Shown here one piece after another: positions 55,095 to 63,882 of a DNA stretch of 64,000 bases (position 1 is its first letter; every line of letters begins with the position of its first letter). A program made the translations under genes and the position numbers. This stretch comes from Antrihabitans stalagmiti (GTDB lineage Bacteria > Actinomycetota > Actinomycetes > Mycobacteriales > Mycobacteriaceae): assembly GCF_016482825.1 (NCBI RefSeq), contig NZ_JAEMNV010000001.1, forward strand, positions 806,001-870,000, given 5' to 3'. The notes below the pieces were generated by a model that had not been told where the DNA came from, did not search any database, and saw only the letters and a program-made list of their open reading frames with translations.

Positions 55095-55745
55095 TTGTCT
55101 GGTGGCCATCGCACGAATACGCCTGCTCGGACGCCTCCCGTCCTGGGCAACAAGGTCGTTTCGCGAGGCTTCGCAGCCGCCGTTATCGGCCTTGCCGTTG
55201 CAGCACTCGTTTCAGCAGGCGTTTGGGTTGCCAATGGCCAACCTCGATCATCCGAGCCGAGGACCGCGCTTCCGGCACCCGAACTCCTTGCTGTCGTCAC
55301 GCCCGACGTGCCGCAACGTCTGGTGTGGATAACACCGCCGCCACCGTCGGCGCTACCCGTCGCCGCCGCTGTCGTCGGCCGCCCACCCTGTGAGACGACG
55401 CTGGCGGGCGCGCAGCCCCACGTAGCTCAGGTCGGCAACTTTCTGAGGACGGTATTCGGGATCTCCGACATCGGTGGCGCGAACGGCCGTGGTGGCAGTG
55501 GCGATCACGGTTCGGGACTTGCTCTGGACCTCATGATGTCCGACCCGGCGCTCGGCGACGCAGTCGCGAACTACGTGCTGGCGAACCAGGACGCCTTCAA
55601 CGTCACCTACGTGATCTGGCAGCAGCGCTACAACGACGGCGGCGGCTGGTCGATGATGGAAGACCGCGGCAGTGCGACGGCGAACCACTACGACCACGTG
55701 CACGTCTCGTTCGCATCGGCCGCGGACATCAGCCTCACCTGCTGA
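55095..55745 (+). CDS. Secreted M15-like (D,D-carboxypeptidase-fold) protein
   Basis: 216 residues from a TTG start. One N-terminal helix (about 25-46, signal or anchor), a proline-rich linker (about 55-90), then a domain with GSGDHGSGLALDLMMSDPA and NHYDHVHVSF. The His/Asp and HxH positions fit the zinc site of the peptidase M15/VanY-like group, and similar actinobacterial domains are called ARB_07466-like. Enzyme activity is unproven. No ATG or GTG start is nearby, so the TTG is uncertain. Confidence 0.75.
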   Translation: MSGGHRTNTPARTPPVLGNKVVSRGFAAAVIGLAVAALVSAGVWVANGQPRSSEPRTALPAPELLAVVTPDVPQRLVWITPPPPSALPVAAAVVGRPPCETTLAGAQPHVAQVGNFLRTVFGISDIGGANGRGGSGDHGSGLALDLMMSDPALGDAVANYVLANQDAFNVTYVIWQQRYNDGGGWSMMEDRGSATANHYDHVHVSFASAADISLTC

Positions 55746-55748
55746 GCG

Positions 55749-56591
55749 CTACCCCAATTCGAGGCTCGTAACGCCGAACACGTTGGCATAGTCGACGTCC
55801 GGTAGCGGCCCTGTGTACATCCGCGCAGTCTCGAAGGTCGGCTGCATGCCCGCTTCGGTGGCAACTGCGACCGCTGACCGGGTTCGATCCGGGATGTCGA
55901 TTGCGATCGCCTCGACACCTGTTCCGGTAGCCAACGCCGAGAGCAGCGCAGCGGCAATGTCGGGCGACTCCGCATACAGCGGACCGACGCGTGCGGCCGC
56001 TCGAGACTCCCGCAGGACCCCGAAGCCGACAAGACTGCCGTCACGTACCGCTACCAGCGCAGCGCGCTCCGGGAGGGAGATCCAGGCCGCCAGAAAACTG
56101 TCGCGCGGTTCGGGAAAATGGCGCCGGTCGTACGCGGCGAGACGATCGAACGGCACAGAACGCGCGTCGACCAGGTCGACACCAGCTGGCGGGTCCGCAG
56201 GGCTCGGCCGACCTTCGTAGCGAATGTTGTTCCAGGCGTGGCGGAATCCCGACTTGCGATAGTTCTCCTGCTCGGCGACCACACCGTCCAACCCGACGTT
56301 TCGCCCGGCAAGTCGCGCCATCCCTGCGCGCCAGGTCTGGATGCCGTAACCCTGGCCACGCACCGTCGGCCTCGCAATGTAGAAGCCGAGAAAGCCGAGG
56401 CCGGCGCCGTATCGCACGACCGACATGCACGTCACCGGTTCGTCGTCCAGACGGCCGATCAGAAACGCGCCAGGATCGGTAGCGAAGAAAGCCTGAATGT
56501 CGGTGTTGCCCGGATTCCACCCCTCGTCGGCCGCCCAGTCCGCCATGTGGCGGACGTCGTCTGCGCTGCCGACACCGATCTCGAAACTCAT
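55749..56591 (-). CDS. GNAT N-acetyltransferase with two GNAT-like halves
   Basis: 280 residues. The N-terminal half has the acetyl-CoA loop RPTVRGQGYGIQTWRAGM; the C-terminal half (from about 150) has the degenerate GNAT repeat seen in YitI-like proteins. Substrate unknown. The ATG overlaps the NUDIX stop (ATGA) and the gene converges on the M15-like gene with a 3-base gap. Confidence 0.86.
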   Translation of the reverse strand: MSFEIGVGSADDVRHMADWAADEGWNPGNTDIQAFFATDPGAFLIGRLDDEPVTCMSVVRYGAGLGFLGFYIARPTVRGQGYGIQTWRAGMARLAGRNVGLDGVVAEQENYRKSGFRHAWNNIRYEGRPSPADPPAGVDLVDARSVPFDRLAAYDRRHFPEPRDSFLAAWISLPERAALVAVRDGSLVGFGVLRESRAAARVGPLYAESPDIAAALLSALATGTGVEAIAIDIPDRTRSAVAVATEAGMQPTFETARMYTGPLPDVDYANVFGVTSLELG

Positions 56592-57151
56592 GACGCCAAC
56601 CCTATGAAAGTCGACAGGATTCGGTGGGTGAGGCCCCAGATGATCAAGGAGTCGTCCGGCGGTGGAGCGCCGGTTCGAAACTCCCATCCTGGCCACGGAC
56701 CCACAATGCGGACGGGATGCCGAACCTGCGCACGGCGGTCGGACAGCAACGACAGAGGTACCCAGTGCGCGGCCGCCACCTCGGACGGATCAGGCGTCAG
56801 TGGTACTGCTTCGTCGACGACGAAGACGAGCGGTGACACAACACCTTTGAACATCCGACCACCGATGTCGTCGAGTCTGCCGACCGCCTCGCCGATCGTC
56901 ACACCGACTTCTTCGAAGGTCTCACGCCGAGCGGTCGCTGCAATGTCGCCGTCGGCGGGGTCGGTCCGACCGCCCGGCAGCGCCGCATGCCCGGACCACG
57001 GATCGCCGCGGCGAGTCGACCGACGGATGACGATGAACTGCGGCTCCGGATCGACCGCAAGGACGAGTGCGGTCGCCGCATGCCAGTCGGCCTGGGGTTG
57101 CAGTTGCGGACGGTGTTCCGCGACGCGGCGCAGCGCTAGTTCGAGGTCCAC
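56588..57151 (-). CDS. NUDIX hydrolase, CoA pyrophosphatase-like
   Basis: 187 residues. NUDIX box GGRTDPADGDIAATARRETF then EEVGV, preceded by DPWSGHAALPGG; the extra conserved SGHAALPGG resembles NudL/PCD1-type CoA pyrophosphatases. It lies 20 bases after pobA and overlaps the GNAT gene, so transcripts from the pca operon may read into it. Confidence 0.87.
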   Translation of the reverse strand: MDLELALRRVAEHRPQLQPQADWHAATALVLAVDPEPQFIVIRRSTRRGDPWSGHAALPGGRTDPADGDIAATARRETFEEVGVTIGEAVGRLDDIGGRMFKGVVSPLVFVVDEAVPLTPDPSEVAAAHWVPLSLLSDRRAQVRHPVRIVGPWPGWEFRTGAPPPDDSLIIWGLTHRILSTFIGLAS

Positions 57152-57171
57152 GTTGGCACCCTACGACAGGT

Positions 57172-58362
57172 CTACCGGGGCCAACCCGTGTATGCCTCGG
57201 CGAGGTAGGTCGAGCCCGCGTCGGACTCGACGATCGAGCGCAGTTCGCCGAGCTGTCGCGCCACGTCGAAGTCGCTGGCGCCGTCGACACGGTGCAGCAT
57301 CGTGGTCATCCAGTAAGAGAAGTGCTGCGCCTTCCAGACCCGGTCGAGGGCACGTGCCGTGTAGCCGTCGAGGGCATCCACATCGTTCTTCAGGATCGCG
57401 AGTTCCAAGGTCTCCGCGAGCACGCGCACGTCGGCGAGAGCAAGGTTGAGACCCTTGGCGCCTGTCGGCGGGACGGTGTGCGCGGCGTCGCCGGCCAGCA
57501 ACAGATTTCCGTAGCGCATCGGTTCCTGCACGAAGCTGCGGAACGGCAACACGGTCTTCTCGAGGATCGGGCCCTCGACGAGCTGGAAGCCGTCCTCCCC
57601 CGCCAGTCTGGTTTGCAGTTGGTCCCAGATCTGCTCGTCGGACCAGCGATCGACGTCATCGGTTGCGTCGCACTGAAAATACATTCGCTGCACCGTGTCC
57701 GTGCGCTGGCTGATCAGAGCGAAACCTTCATCGGAGCGCGCATAGACGAGTTCCTCGGCGCTACGCGGCGCCTGCGCGAGAATTCCGAACCACGCGAACG
57801 GATACTCGCGAAAGTACTGTCGCCGCAGTGCTTCCGGAACCTCGCGTCGACAAATGCTCCGCGAGCCGTCCGCGCCGACGAGGTAATCGCATCGAATCTC
57901 GTGACGAGTCCCGTCCTCGTCGGTGAAGCGAATTCCCGGCGTCGATCCGGTGACATCGACGACGTGGGTGTCGGTCACTCCGAAACGGACATCGCCGCCA
58001 TCACGAGCCCGTGCGTCCGCCAGGTCGATGAACACATCCGTTTGTGGATACAACCAGGTCGACGCACCAACCAGTGACTGAAAGTCGATACGGTGACTGA
58101 TTCCGCCGAATCGAAGATCGATGCCCTTGTGTTCATGTCCCTCGACGAGGACCCGATCGGACACCCCGGTATCCACCAGCAGTCGCACGCTGTCACGCTC
58201 GAGAATGCCGGCTCGATGGGTGTGCTCGATCTCGGTTCGGGTTCGGGCATCGATCGCGATGGATCCGATGCCGGAAAGGGCGAGCAGGTGCGACAGCATC
58301 AACCCGGCCGGACCTGCGCCGACGATACCGACCGTTGTGCGGGTGATTGGCTGTTGATCCAT
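57172..58362 (-). CDS. pobA: 4-hydroxybenzoate 3-monooxygenase
   Basis: 396 residues, normal length. FAD motif VGIVGAGPAGLMLSHLLA (about 11-28), DG motif YLVGADGSRSICRR, and GD motif GNLLLAGDAAHTVPPTGAKG then LNLALAD. It hydroxylates 4-hydroxybenzoate to protocatechuate with NAD(P)H and O2, feeding the pcaHG dioxygenase. It is 26 bases after pcaC, so probably the last pca operon gene. Confidence 0.94.
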   Translation of the reverse strand: MDQQPITRTTVGIVGAGPAGLMLSHLLALSGIGSIAIDARTRTEIEHTHRAGILERDSVRLLVDTGVSDRVLVEGHEHKGIDLRFGGISHRIDFQSLVGASTWLYPQTDVFIDLADARARDGGDVRFGVTDTHVVDVTGSTPGIRFTDEDGTRHEIRCDYLVGADGSRSICRREVPEALRRQYFREYPFAWFGILAQAPRSAEELVYARSDEGFALISQRTDTVQRMYFQCDATDDVDRWSDEQIWDQLQTRLAGEDGFQLVEGPILEKTVLPFRSFVQEPMRYGNLLLAGDAAHTVPPTGAKGLNLALADVRVLAETLELAILKNDVDALDGYTARALDRVWKAQHFSYWMTTMLHRVDGASDFDVARQLGELRSIVESDAGSTYLAEAYTGWPR

Positions 58363-58388
58363 GACGGATGTTCCTAGAGTTCGATGGT

Positions 58389-58772
58389 TCAGGACTGGTT
58401 GTCGTTACCGAGAACGGTTGCAGCCAAGGAGAATCCGTGGTTCGCCGCCGGAACGCCGCAGTAGATCGCGGACTGCAGAATGATCTCGCCGATCTCGTCG
58501 TGGGTGAGTCCGTTACGCACGGCGGCCGCGAGATGTAGTTCGAACTCCGACCAATGACCCCGCGCGATCAATGCGGTGAGGGTGATCGCGCTGCGCATCC
58601 GCCGATCCAGACCGGGACGTGTCCAGACCTCACCCCACGCGTACCGAGTGATGAACGACTGAAAGTCGGTGGTGAAATCGGTCTTTCGTGCCTCGGCCCG
58701 ATCGACGTGGGCGGCACCGAGTACCTCCCGACGGGTCGCCATACCGGCGTCGTAGCGATCTTCGTCGTTCAT
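58389..58772 (-). CDS. pcaC: 4-carboxymuconolactone decarboxylase
   Basis: 127 residues, a stand-alone CMD protein. GHWSEFELHLAAAVRNGL and CGVPAANHGFSLA are the signature blocks, with conserved His and Glu. It decarboxylates 4-carboxymuconolactone to 3-oxoadipate enol-lactone. It overlaps pcaB (ATGA). In many rhodococci this activity is fused with PcaD as PcaL; here it is separate. Confidence 0.93.
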   Translation of the reverse strand: MNDEDRYDAGMATRREVLGAAHVDRAEARKTDFTTDFQSFITRYAWGEVWTRPGLDRRMRSAITLTALIARGHWSEFELHLAAAVRNGLTHDEIGEIILQSAIYCGVPAANHGFSLAATVLGNDNQS

Positions 58773-59974
58773 TTCCTACCCTCTCCGGGGATGCGGTCGA
58801 ACCGGTCGAGTATTCGGTCGGCGAACTCCACGCTCGACCCGAGATAGGTTGCCGGGTCGCGGTCTTCGCTGCCACGTTCGGCAAGCAACGCTTCGGCGGC
58901 CGCGGTTGCGCGCTGTGCCATCACGTCGAGGTGGACCTCTAGACCGGCGATCAGCTCCCGCGCCTGGCTGCTTGCTGTGACGGTGAGTTCGAGCAGCGTG
59001 CGCAGGGCATTCCACTCCGAATGCCAGGCGCCGTCGGGTCGTTCGTCGACGGCCTGGGCTGCCGCGAGGTGTAGCTGAGCACCGAGGAGTGGCGCTTGCA
59101 GTGCCGCATTGCGGACGAGAACACCGAGGACCGGGTTGCGCTTGTGTGGCATCGTCGACGATCCGCCACGTCCGACGACGACGCCTTCGCTCAGTTCACC
59201 GATTTCCGGGCGACCCAATTGTACTGTGTCGCTTGCGATCACACCTAGTGCGTCACAGGTGGTCACCAAGCAGTGCCCGATATCGGTGATCGGCGTGCGA
59301 GTCGTGTGCCAGGGTGCTCCGGGATCCCGCAGTTCGAGTGCGTCGGCGAAGGCGCGGGCCAGAATCAACGGCGACTCGGTCAATTCGCCTGCAAGAGACA
59401 AGGTTCCGGCCGCTCCCCCACATTGCGCTGGCAAACGATCGGCGCTGTTCCGGACGAGCTCCAGCGCGCCGAGCACCCCCGCCAACCAGTGAGCTGCTTT
59501 GAGCCCGAACGTGATCGGCACCGCGTACTGGGTCAAGGTCCGCCCGGCCATGATCGTATTGCTGTGCGCACGAACGAGACTTGCGAGATCCCTCGCCAAG
59601 GTGCATAGGTTGTCGCGGATTCGAGCCAACGCCGCTCGGGCGAGCAGCATCAGCGCTGTATCCAATACGTCTTGGCTTGTGAGGCCCCGGTGTACGAGCG
59701 CAGCAGCCGCCGGATCGGGCACCGCGGCGCGTAGACCTGCGACCAGTGCCACGACCGGGTTGCCAGCGGCCTCGGCGTCGACGACGAGTTGGTCGATGGC
59801 GGGTCGCCACTGTTCGGCGGTGACGGCCACGAGTTCTGCCTGCTGTCGGCTCGCGACACCAACTTTTGCGAGAGCGTCGAACCACGCCACCTCGACGTCG
59901 AGCATTGCAGCGACGAGCGCGTGATCGTCGACCAACCCGGCGGCGCGATGGCTTCCTGGGTGCAGCAGGTCCAT
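58769..59974 (-). CDS. pcaB: 3-carboxy-cis,cis-muconate cycloisomerase
   Basis: 401 residues of the fumarase/aspartase superfamily. Signature GRGGSSTMPHKRNPV (about residues 263-277), HRGLTSQDVLDTALML and AGRTLTQYAVPITFGLKAA. It cyclises 3-carboxymuconate to 4-carboxymuconolactone. The ATG at 59974 is one base after the pcaG stop; the longer frame upstream is a shadow of pcaG. Confidence 0.94.
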   Translation of the reverse strand: MDLLHPGSHRAAGLVDDHALVAAMLDVEVAWFDALAKVGVASRQQAELVAVTAEQWRPAIDQLVVDAEAAGNPVVALVAGLRAAVPDPAAAALVHRGLTSQDVLDTALMLLARAALARIRDNLCTLARDLASLVRAHSNTIMAGRTLTQYAVPITFGLKAAHWLAGVLGALELVRNSADRLPAQCGGAAGTLSLAGELTESPLILARAFADALELRDPGAPWHTTRTPITDIGHCLVTTCDALGVIASDTVQLGRPEIGELSEGVVVGRGGSSTMPHKRNPVLGVLVRNAALQAPLLGAQLHLAAAQAVDERPDGAWHSEWNALRTLLELTVTASSQARELIAGLEVHLDVMAQRATAAAEALLAERGSEDRDPATYLGSSVEFADRILDRFDRIPGEGRK

Positions 59975-59975
59975 G

Positions 59976-60530
59976 TCAGTGCTCGTGACCGGAGAAGGTG
60001 AGGAACACGGTTTCCTTCGGTCCCTGCAGGTGGATGTCGAAGCGCAGGTTGCCGTCGTCGGTGCGCGTTGCAATGAGCCCCGACCGGCGTTCGTCATCGA
60101 GACCGGCCAGTAAGGGATCGGCGGCTAAAGGGTCGTCGTGGCCCGGCACGTACACCCGGGTGAAGAGACGGTCGAGAAGGCCACGAGCGAACACGACGAC
60201 GGCGAAGAACGGCGCCTGCCCCGCACTTGTCGGTCCTGGCTCGACAGTGCTGAACGAGTAGTCGCCCGCGGCATCGACAGCAGCCCGACCCCATCCGGTG
60301 AACCTGCCGTCGCGCCGCAGCGAACCGGGCACCGTCGGCACCACACCATCGGCATCGGCCTGGCGAATCTCGATCAGCGCATCCGGCACCGGAGTGCCGT
60401 CGCCGTCGAACACGGTGCCGTACAACTGGATCGCCGCAGGGTCGGCCGGCGACACAAGTTCGTGCCCGCGCTCGTACGGCAACGCATACCCGAAGAAGGG
60501 CCCGATGGTCTGCCCTGGCGTCGCGTTCAC
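59976..60530 (-). CDS. pcaG: Protocatechuate 3,4-dioxygenase alpha subunit
   Basis: 184 residues. MNATPGQTIGPFFGYALPY at the N-terminus and GRAAVDAAGDYSFSTVEPG are family blocks; the alpha subunit lacks the four iron ligands found in beta. It pairs with PcaH in the (alpha-beta-Fe) enzyme. Its ATG overlaps the end of pcaH. Confidence 0.95.
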   Translation of the reverse strand: MNATPGQTIGPFFGYALPYERGHELVSPADPAAIQLYGTVFDGDGTPVPDALIEIRQADADGVVPTVPGSLRRDGRFTGWGRAAVDAAGDYSFSTVEPGPTSAGQAPFFAVVVFARGLLDRLFTRVYVPGHDDPLAADPLLAGLDDERRSGLIATRTDDGNLRFDIHLQGPKETVFLTFSGHEH

Positions 60531-61297
60531 AACTCGTCCCTTTCCATCGGAGTCGAATGGCTACCGGTCAGCACGATGTCCCACCGGTAGCCGAGTAGCC
60601 ATTCGTGCTCGGACAGTTCGTGGTCGTAGGTCGCGACCAGTCGGTCACGTGCGCTCTGCTCGGTGATCGCCTGATAGATCGGGTCGAGTCCGAACAGCGG
60701 ATCACCCGGGAAGTACATCTGCGTGATCATTCGTTGCGTGAATTCGCTACCGAACAAGGAGAAATGGATGTGCGCCGGACGCCACGCGTTGGTGTGATTG
60801 CGCCACGGATACGCACCCGGCTTGATGGTGGTGAACGCGTAGTTGCCGTCGCTGTCGGTGAGGCAGCGCCCGACACCGGTGAAGTTCGGATCCACCGGCG
60901 CCGCATGTTGGTCACGTTTGTGGATGTAACGGCCTGCGGCATTTGCCTGCCAGATCTCGACGAGTTGGTGTCGCACCGGTCGACCGTCGCCGTCGATCAC
61001 CCTGCCCTGCAATCGGATTCGCTCCCCGATCGGCTCGCCGCCGTGGGTGACGGTGAGGTCGGCTTCCAGCGGATCGATGTCGGCCTGCCCGAATACCGGT
61101 GCGACGAGTTCGACGCCCTCGGGATCGGCGTGCAGCAACTCTTTGGTCGGGTGGCGCAGCAGCGAACTTCGGTACGGCGCGAAGTCGATCCGCGGTTGCG
61201 GCCCGCCGGCGTGCGAATTCTGAAGTCGGGCAATCTCGTCGGAGATGTCACGCTGCGACGACAGCACCGGCATCCGGCTGGCAGGAGGAGCGCTCAT
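60527..61297 (-). CDS. pcaH: Protocatechuate 3,4-dioxygenase beta subunit
   Basis: 256 residues. Non-heme Fe(III) ligands are visible: Tyr in AGRYIHKRDQ, Tyr in PGAYPWRNHTN, and the two His in WRPAHIHFSLFG. It cleaves protocatechuate between the hydroxyls to 3-carboxymuconate. ATG 61297 has GAGGAG nearby (GGCAGGAGGAG complement region). It is first in the operon and preceded by the palindromic operator. Confidence 0.95.
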   Translation of the reverse strand: MSAPPASRMPVLSSQRDISDEIARLQNSHAGGPQPRIDFAPYRSSLLRHPTKELLHADPEGVELVAPVFGQADIDPLEADLTVTHGGEPIGERIRLQGRVIDGDGRPVRHQLVEIWQANAAGRYIHKRDQHAAPVDPNFTGVGRCLTDSDGNYAFTTIKPGAYPWRNHTNAWRPAHIHFSLFGSEFTQRMITQMYFPGDPLFGLDPIYQAITEQSARDRLVATYDHELSEHEWLLGYRWDIVLTGSHSTPMERDEL

Positions 61298-61341
61298 GTC
61301 GAAGACGGTATCGATGTGGCTGCCGTCACGTCGAGCGTAGA

Positions 61342-61358
61342 ATTTCACTGAGTGAAAT
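61342..61358. promoter_or_regulatory. PcaR operator, copy 1
   Basis: Perfect 17-bp palindrome ATTTCACTGAGTGAAAT, 45 bases from the pcaH start and 15 bases before pcaR. The same sequence recurs before pcaK at the same distance. It is in the divergent promoter and likely binds the IclR-type PcaR. Confidence 0.88.
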
Positions 61359-61373
61359 CCGAGGAGGGTGCAG

Positions 61374-62138
61374 ATGGCCGGCAACACCGGGCGACCAGGC
61401 GCAAGCGTCATCTCGCGGGCGCTTGCGCTGTTGTCGGCATTCGACCAACACCACCGCAGCTTGACCCTCACCGATCTCGCCGAGCGTGCCGAACTCCCGA
61501 CTGCGACGGCATACCGCCAGGTCAACGAGTTGGTCGACGGCGGCGCACTGATCCGAAACAGTAACGGCGAGTACATGATCGGACGGATGATCTGGAACCT
61601 CGGCCTCCTTGCGCCCGTACAAACCGGGCTCCGCGAGGTTGCGTCGCCGTTTCTACACGACATCTATGCGGCCACCCGTGCAACCGTTCACCTTGCGGTG
61701 CGTGAAGGCGACCGCGTCCTCTACGTCGACCGCCTGTCGGGGCACGCGTCCGTCCCGGTCGTCAGCAAGGTCGGGTCCACACTGCCGATGCATTGCACCG
61801 GCGTAGGCAAGGTGTTGCTCGCGTATGCACCGGCCGACGTCCACGCCCGCGCTATGGCGGCATTGACGAGGGTCACGCCGTTCACGATCACCCAGCCGGT
61901 GCGGTTGAACGAACAGCTGAGCCGAATCCGCCGCGACGGCTATGCAACGACGATCGAAGAAATGACCCTCGGCGCGTGCTCGGTCGCGGTACCCATCACC
62001 GGCGGCATCGGCGGCGAGCCGAAGGTCATCGCTGCCCTCGGCATCGTTGTGCCTAGTCTCAAACGGGACCGGCCTCGCCTCACTGCCGCACTGCACGTTG
62101 CTGCACAGGGCATTTCGCGCAGTATGCCGGCTACGTGA
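61374..62138 (+). CDS. pcaR: IclR-family regulator of the pca genes
   Basis: 254 residues from ATG 61374 with GAGGAGG seven bases upstream. N-terminal winged helix (LTDLAERAELPTATAYRQVN) and IclR effector domain (LPMHCTGVGKVLLAYAP and GACSVAVPITG). Divergent from pcaH. PcaR/PobR proteins answer to 3-oxoadipate or protocatechuate. Overlaps pcaK by eight bases at the 3' end. Regulation through the 17-bp palindromes is inferred. Confidence 0.92.
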   Translation: MAGNTGRPGASVISRALALLSAFDQHHRSLTLTDLAERAELPTATAYRQVNELVDGGALIRNSNGEYMIGRMIWNLGLLAPVQTGLREVASPFLHDIYAATRATVHLAVREGDRVLYVDRLSGHASVPVVSKVGSTLPMHCTGVGKVLLAYAPADVHARAMAALTRVTPFTITQPVRLNEQLSRIRRDGYATTIEEMTLGACSVAVPITGGIGGEPKVIAALGIVVPSLKRDRPRLTAALHVAAQGISRSMPAT

Positions 62139-63369
62139 TTCGGGCAGGGACTGTCGCCAGCGCAACGACAGCGAGTAGCGCGGCAAGCGCGAAGCCGTAG
62201 AAGCCCCACGGGTAGGCGATCCCGGCGGTCACCATCGCACCGCCGATGGACGGCCCGACGATCGCTCCCACACGCCCGACTCCGGCAGCCATCCCCAGCG
62301 CGGTACCCCTGATCTGAGCTGGGTAGAGATGGCCGACGAAGGCGTAGACGAGCACCTGCGCGCTGAACACGAAAATTCCCGTCAGCAACACGGCCGCGTA
62401 CACCAGCAGCGAGCTGTTCATCTTGATCGAAAGCAATGCGAGGAACACTGCCGCAAGTCCGAACCAGGCAAGCACGGTCGGCTTGTTGCCACGCGAGTCG
62501 GAGATGGCACCGGCAATGAGCAGGCCGATCACTGCGCCGACATTCAGCACGAGCAGCAGTCCGGTGCCCGCACGAATCGAGTAGCCTGCCTCGCCCATGA
62601 TCTTCGGCAGCCAGGTGTTGAGTCCGTAGACGAGCAGCAGACCCATAAACGACGCCAACCACAGACCGATACTGACTCGCAGGTACACGCCCTTCACAAC
62701 GTCGCGACTGCGGCTCACCGCCTGCGTTCCCGCAGGTGCGGACTTGGCCGCAAGGTAGGACTCGGATTCGGGGAGTTTCGCCCACATGATCGGCAGGGTC
62801 AGCAGACCCGCGACTCCGCCGATCACGAACATCGCCTCCCAGCCGTATGCCTCGATGACCCAGAGGCCGAGTAGCGCCGTCAGGACCGCGCCGACGTGAT
62901 AGCCGGTCATCATTCGAGTCACTGCAGACCCGCCACGACCCGGACGCGCGAACTCCGTCATAAACGCGAGAGCGGTCGGCAGACATGCGCCGAGTCCCAG
63001 ACCGGCGAGGAATCGCAGAGCGGTGAACGTTTCGACATTCGGTGCGAACGCAATCGCGATGGTCAGCACCGAGAAGGCCGCGATGCTGCTGATCAGGCTT
63101 GTTCGGCGACCGAATCGGTCGGCGAGTGGTCCGATGGTCACCGCCCCGATGCCGACGCCGATCAGTCCGACGGTCGATGCAACGGTCAGCGACGAGTCGG
63201 TGAAGCCGAGCGCGCCGGATTTCGAGAGTGTCGGGATGACGGCACCGAGAACGACCAGATCGAAGCCGTCCAACGCTACGGCGATCCAGCACAGCAGCGT
63301 CGGCCACATTGTCGAATCCGTTCGACCCGATTTCGCCGTACCTGTTTTGGGCAACTGGAGAGATGACAT
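62131..63369 (-). CDS. pcaK: Aromatic acid:H+ symporter (MFS, PcaK type)
   Basis: 412 residues with twelve helices. The DGFD in VALDGFDLVVLGAVIP and the loop motif GPLADRFGRRTSLI mark the aromatic acid:H+ symporter family. It should import 4-hydroxybenzoate or protocatechuate. A copy of the PcaR operator lies 45 bases upstream of its ATG, and the gene converges on pcaR. Confidence 0.93.
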   Translation of the reverse strand: MSSLQLPKTGTAKSGRTDSTMWPTLLCWIAVALDGFDLVVLGAVIPTLSKSGALGFTDSSLTVASTVGLIGVGIGAVTIGPLADRFGRRTSLISSIAAFSVLTIAIAFAPNVETFTALRFLAGLGLGACLPTALAFMTEFARPGRGGSAVTRMMTGYHVGAVLTALLGLWVIEAYGWEAMFVIGGVAGLLTLPIMWAKLPESESYLAAKSAPAGTQAVSRSRDVVKGVYLRVSIGLWLASFMGLLLVYGLNTWLPKIMGEAGYSIRAGTGLLLVLNVGAVIGLLIAGAISDSRGNKPTVLAWFGLAAVFLALLSIKMNSSLLVYAAVLLTGIFVFSAQVLVYAFVGHLYPAQIRGTALGMAAGVGRVGAIVGPSIGGAMVTAGIAYPWGFYGFALAALLAVVALATVPARIT

Positions 63370-63413
63370 GGTCTAGACCGTGACAGGGACCACACCTTGC
63401 GGACCAGCGATCG

Positions 63414-63430
63414 ATTTCACTGAGTGAAAT
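63414..63430. promoter_or_regulatory. PcaR operator, copy 2
   Basis: The palindrome ATTTCACTGAGTGAAAT is identical to the one before pcaH and sits at the same distance (45 bases) from the pcaK start. It lies between the small upstream gene and pcaK and probably gives pcaK its own regulated promoter. Confidence 0.88.
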
Positions 63431-63442
63431 CATGGCTCCGAC

Positions 63443-63730
63443 CTAGTTGGATGGCTTCGGCACGTCTACTTCCCAGCGGGCACGTCGTTCGTCGTCGGAT
63501 TGCTCCCACCACGGCGTACCCCGTTCGCCGAGAGCAACTTTCGTGGCCTGCACACCTGCGCGCGCCTCCGGCGCACCGTCCGTTCGTTTCACTTCTCGTC
63601 GCCACGCCATCAGGATCGAGCGCAACTCCGCATTGCGATCGTCCGGAATTGCCGGATCCGTCGCGCGCCAGCGCCGACCATTGACGACGATGTAGCGACC
63701 GTCCTCGGTGTGCTCGACGTCGGTGGCCAT
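63443..63730 (-). CDS. Small protein of unknown function upstream of pcaK
   Basis: 95 residues. VEHTEDGRYIVVNGRRWRAT and ALGERGTPWWEQSDDERR are conserved in actinobacterial homologues, some annotated loosely as Tol-like transporters, a name the sequence does not justify. No signal or membrane segment. ATG 63730 was chosen since homology starts there; the frame stays open upstream to 63877. Confidence 0.72.
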   Translation of the reverse strand: MATDVEHTEDGRYIVVNGRRWRATDPAIPDDRNAELRSILMAWRREVKRTDGAPEARAGVQATKVALGERGTPWWEQSDDERRARWEVDVPKPSN

Positions 63731-63882
63731 ACCTTGCAGCCTGTCACAGCACGGCGCCTCCGCGACCTCCCGACGCTTTACAGCAGGCCAGCGATCTTGC
63801 ATACTTCTGGACATCCGTCCAGTAGTGGCGGCGGCCACACTTGTCGAGCCGCTGCGAATCCGAAAGACATCAAACACCGTTA

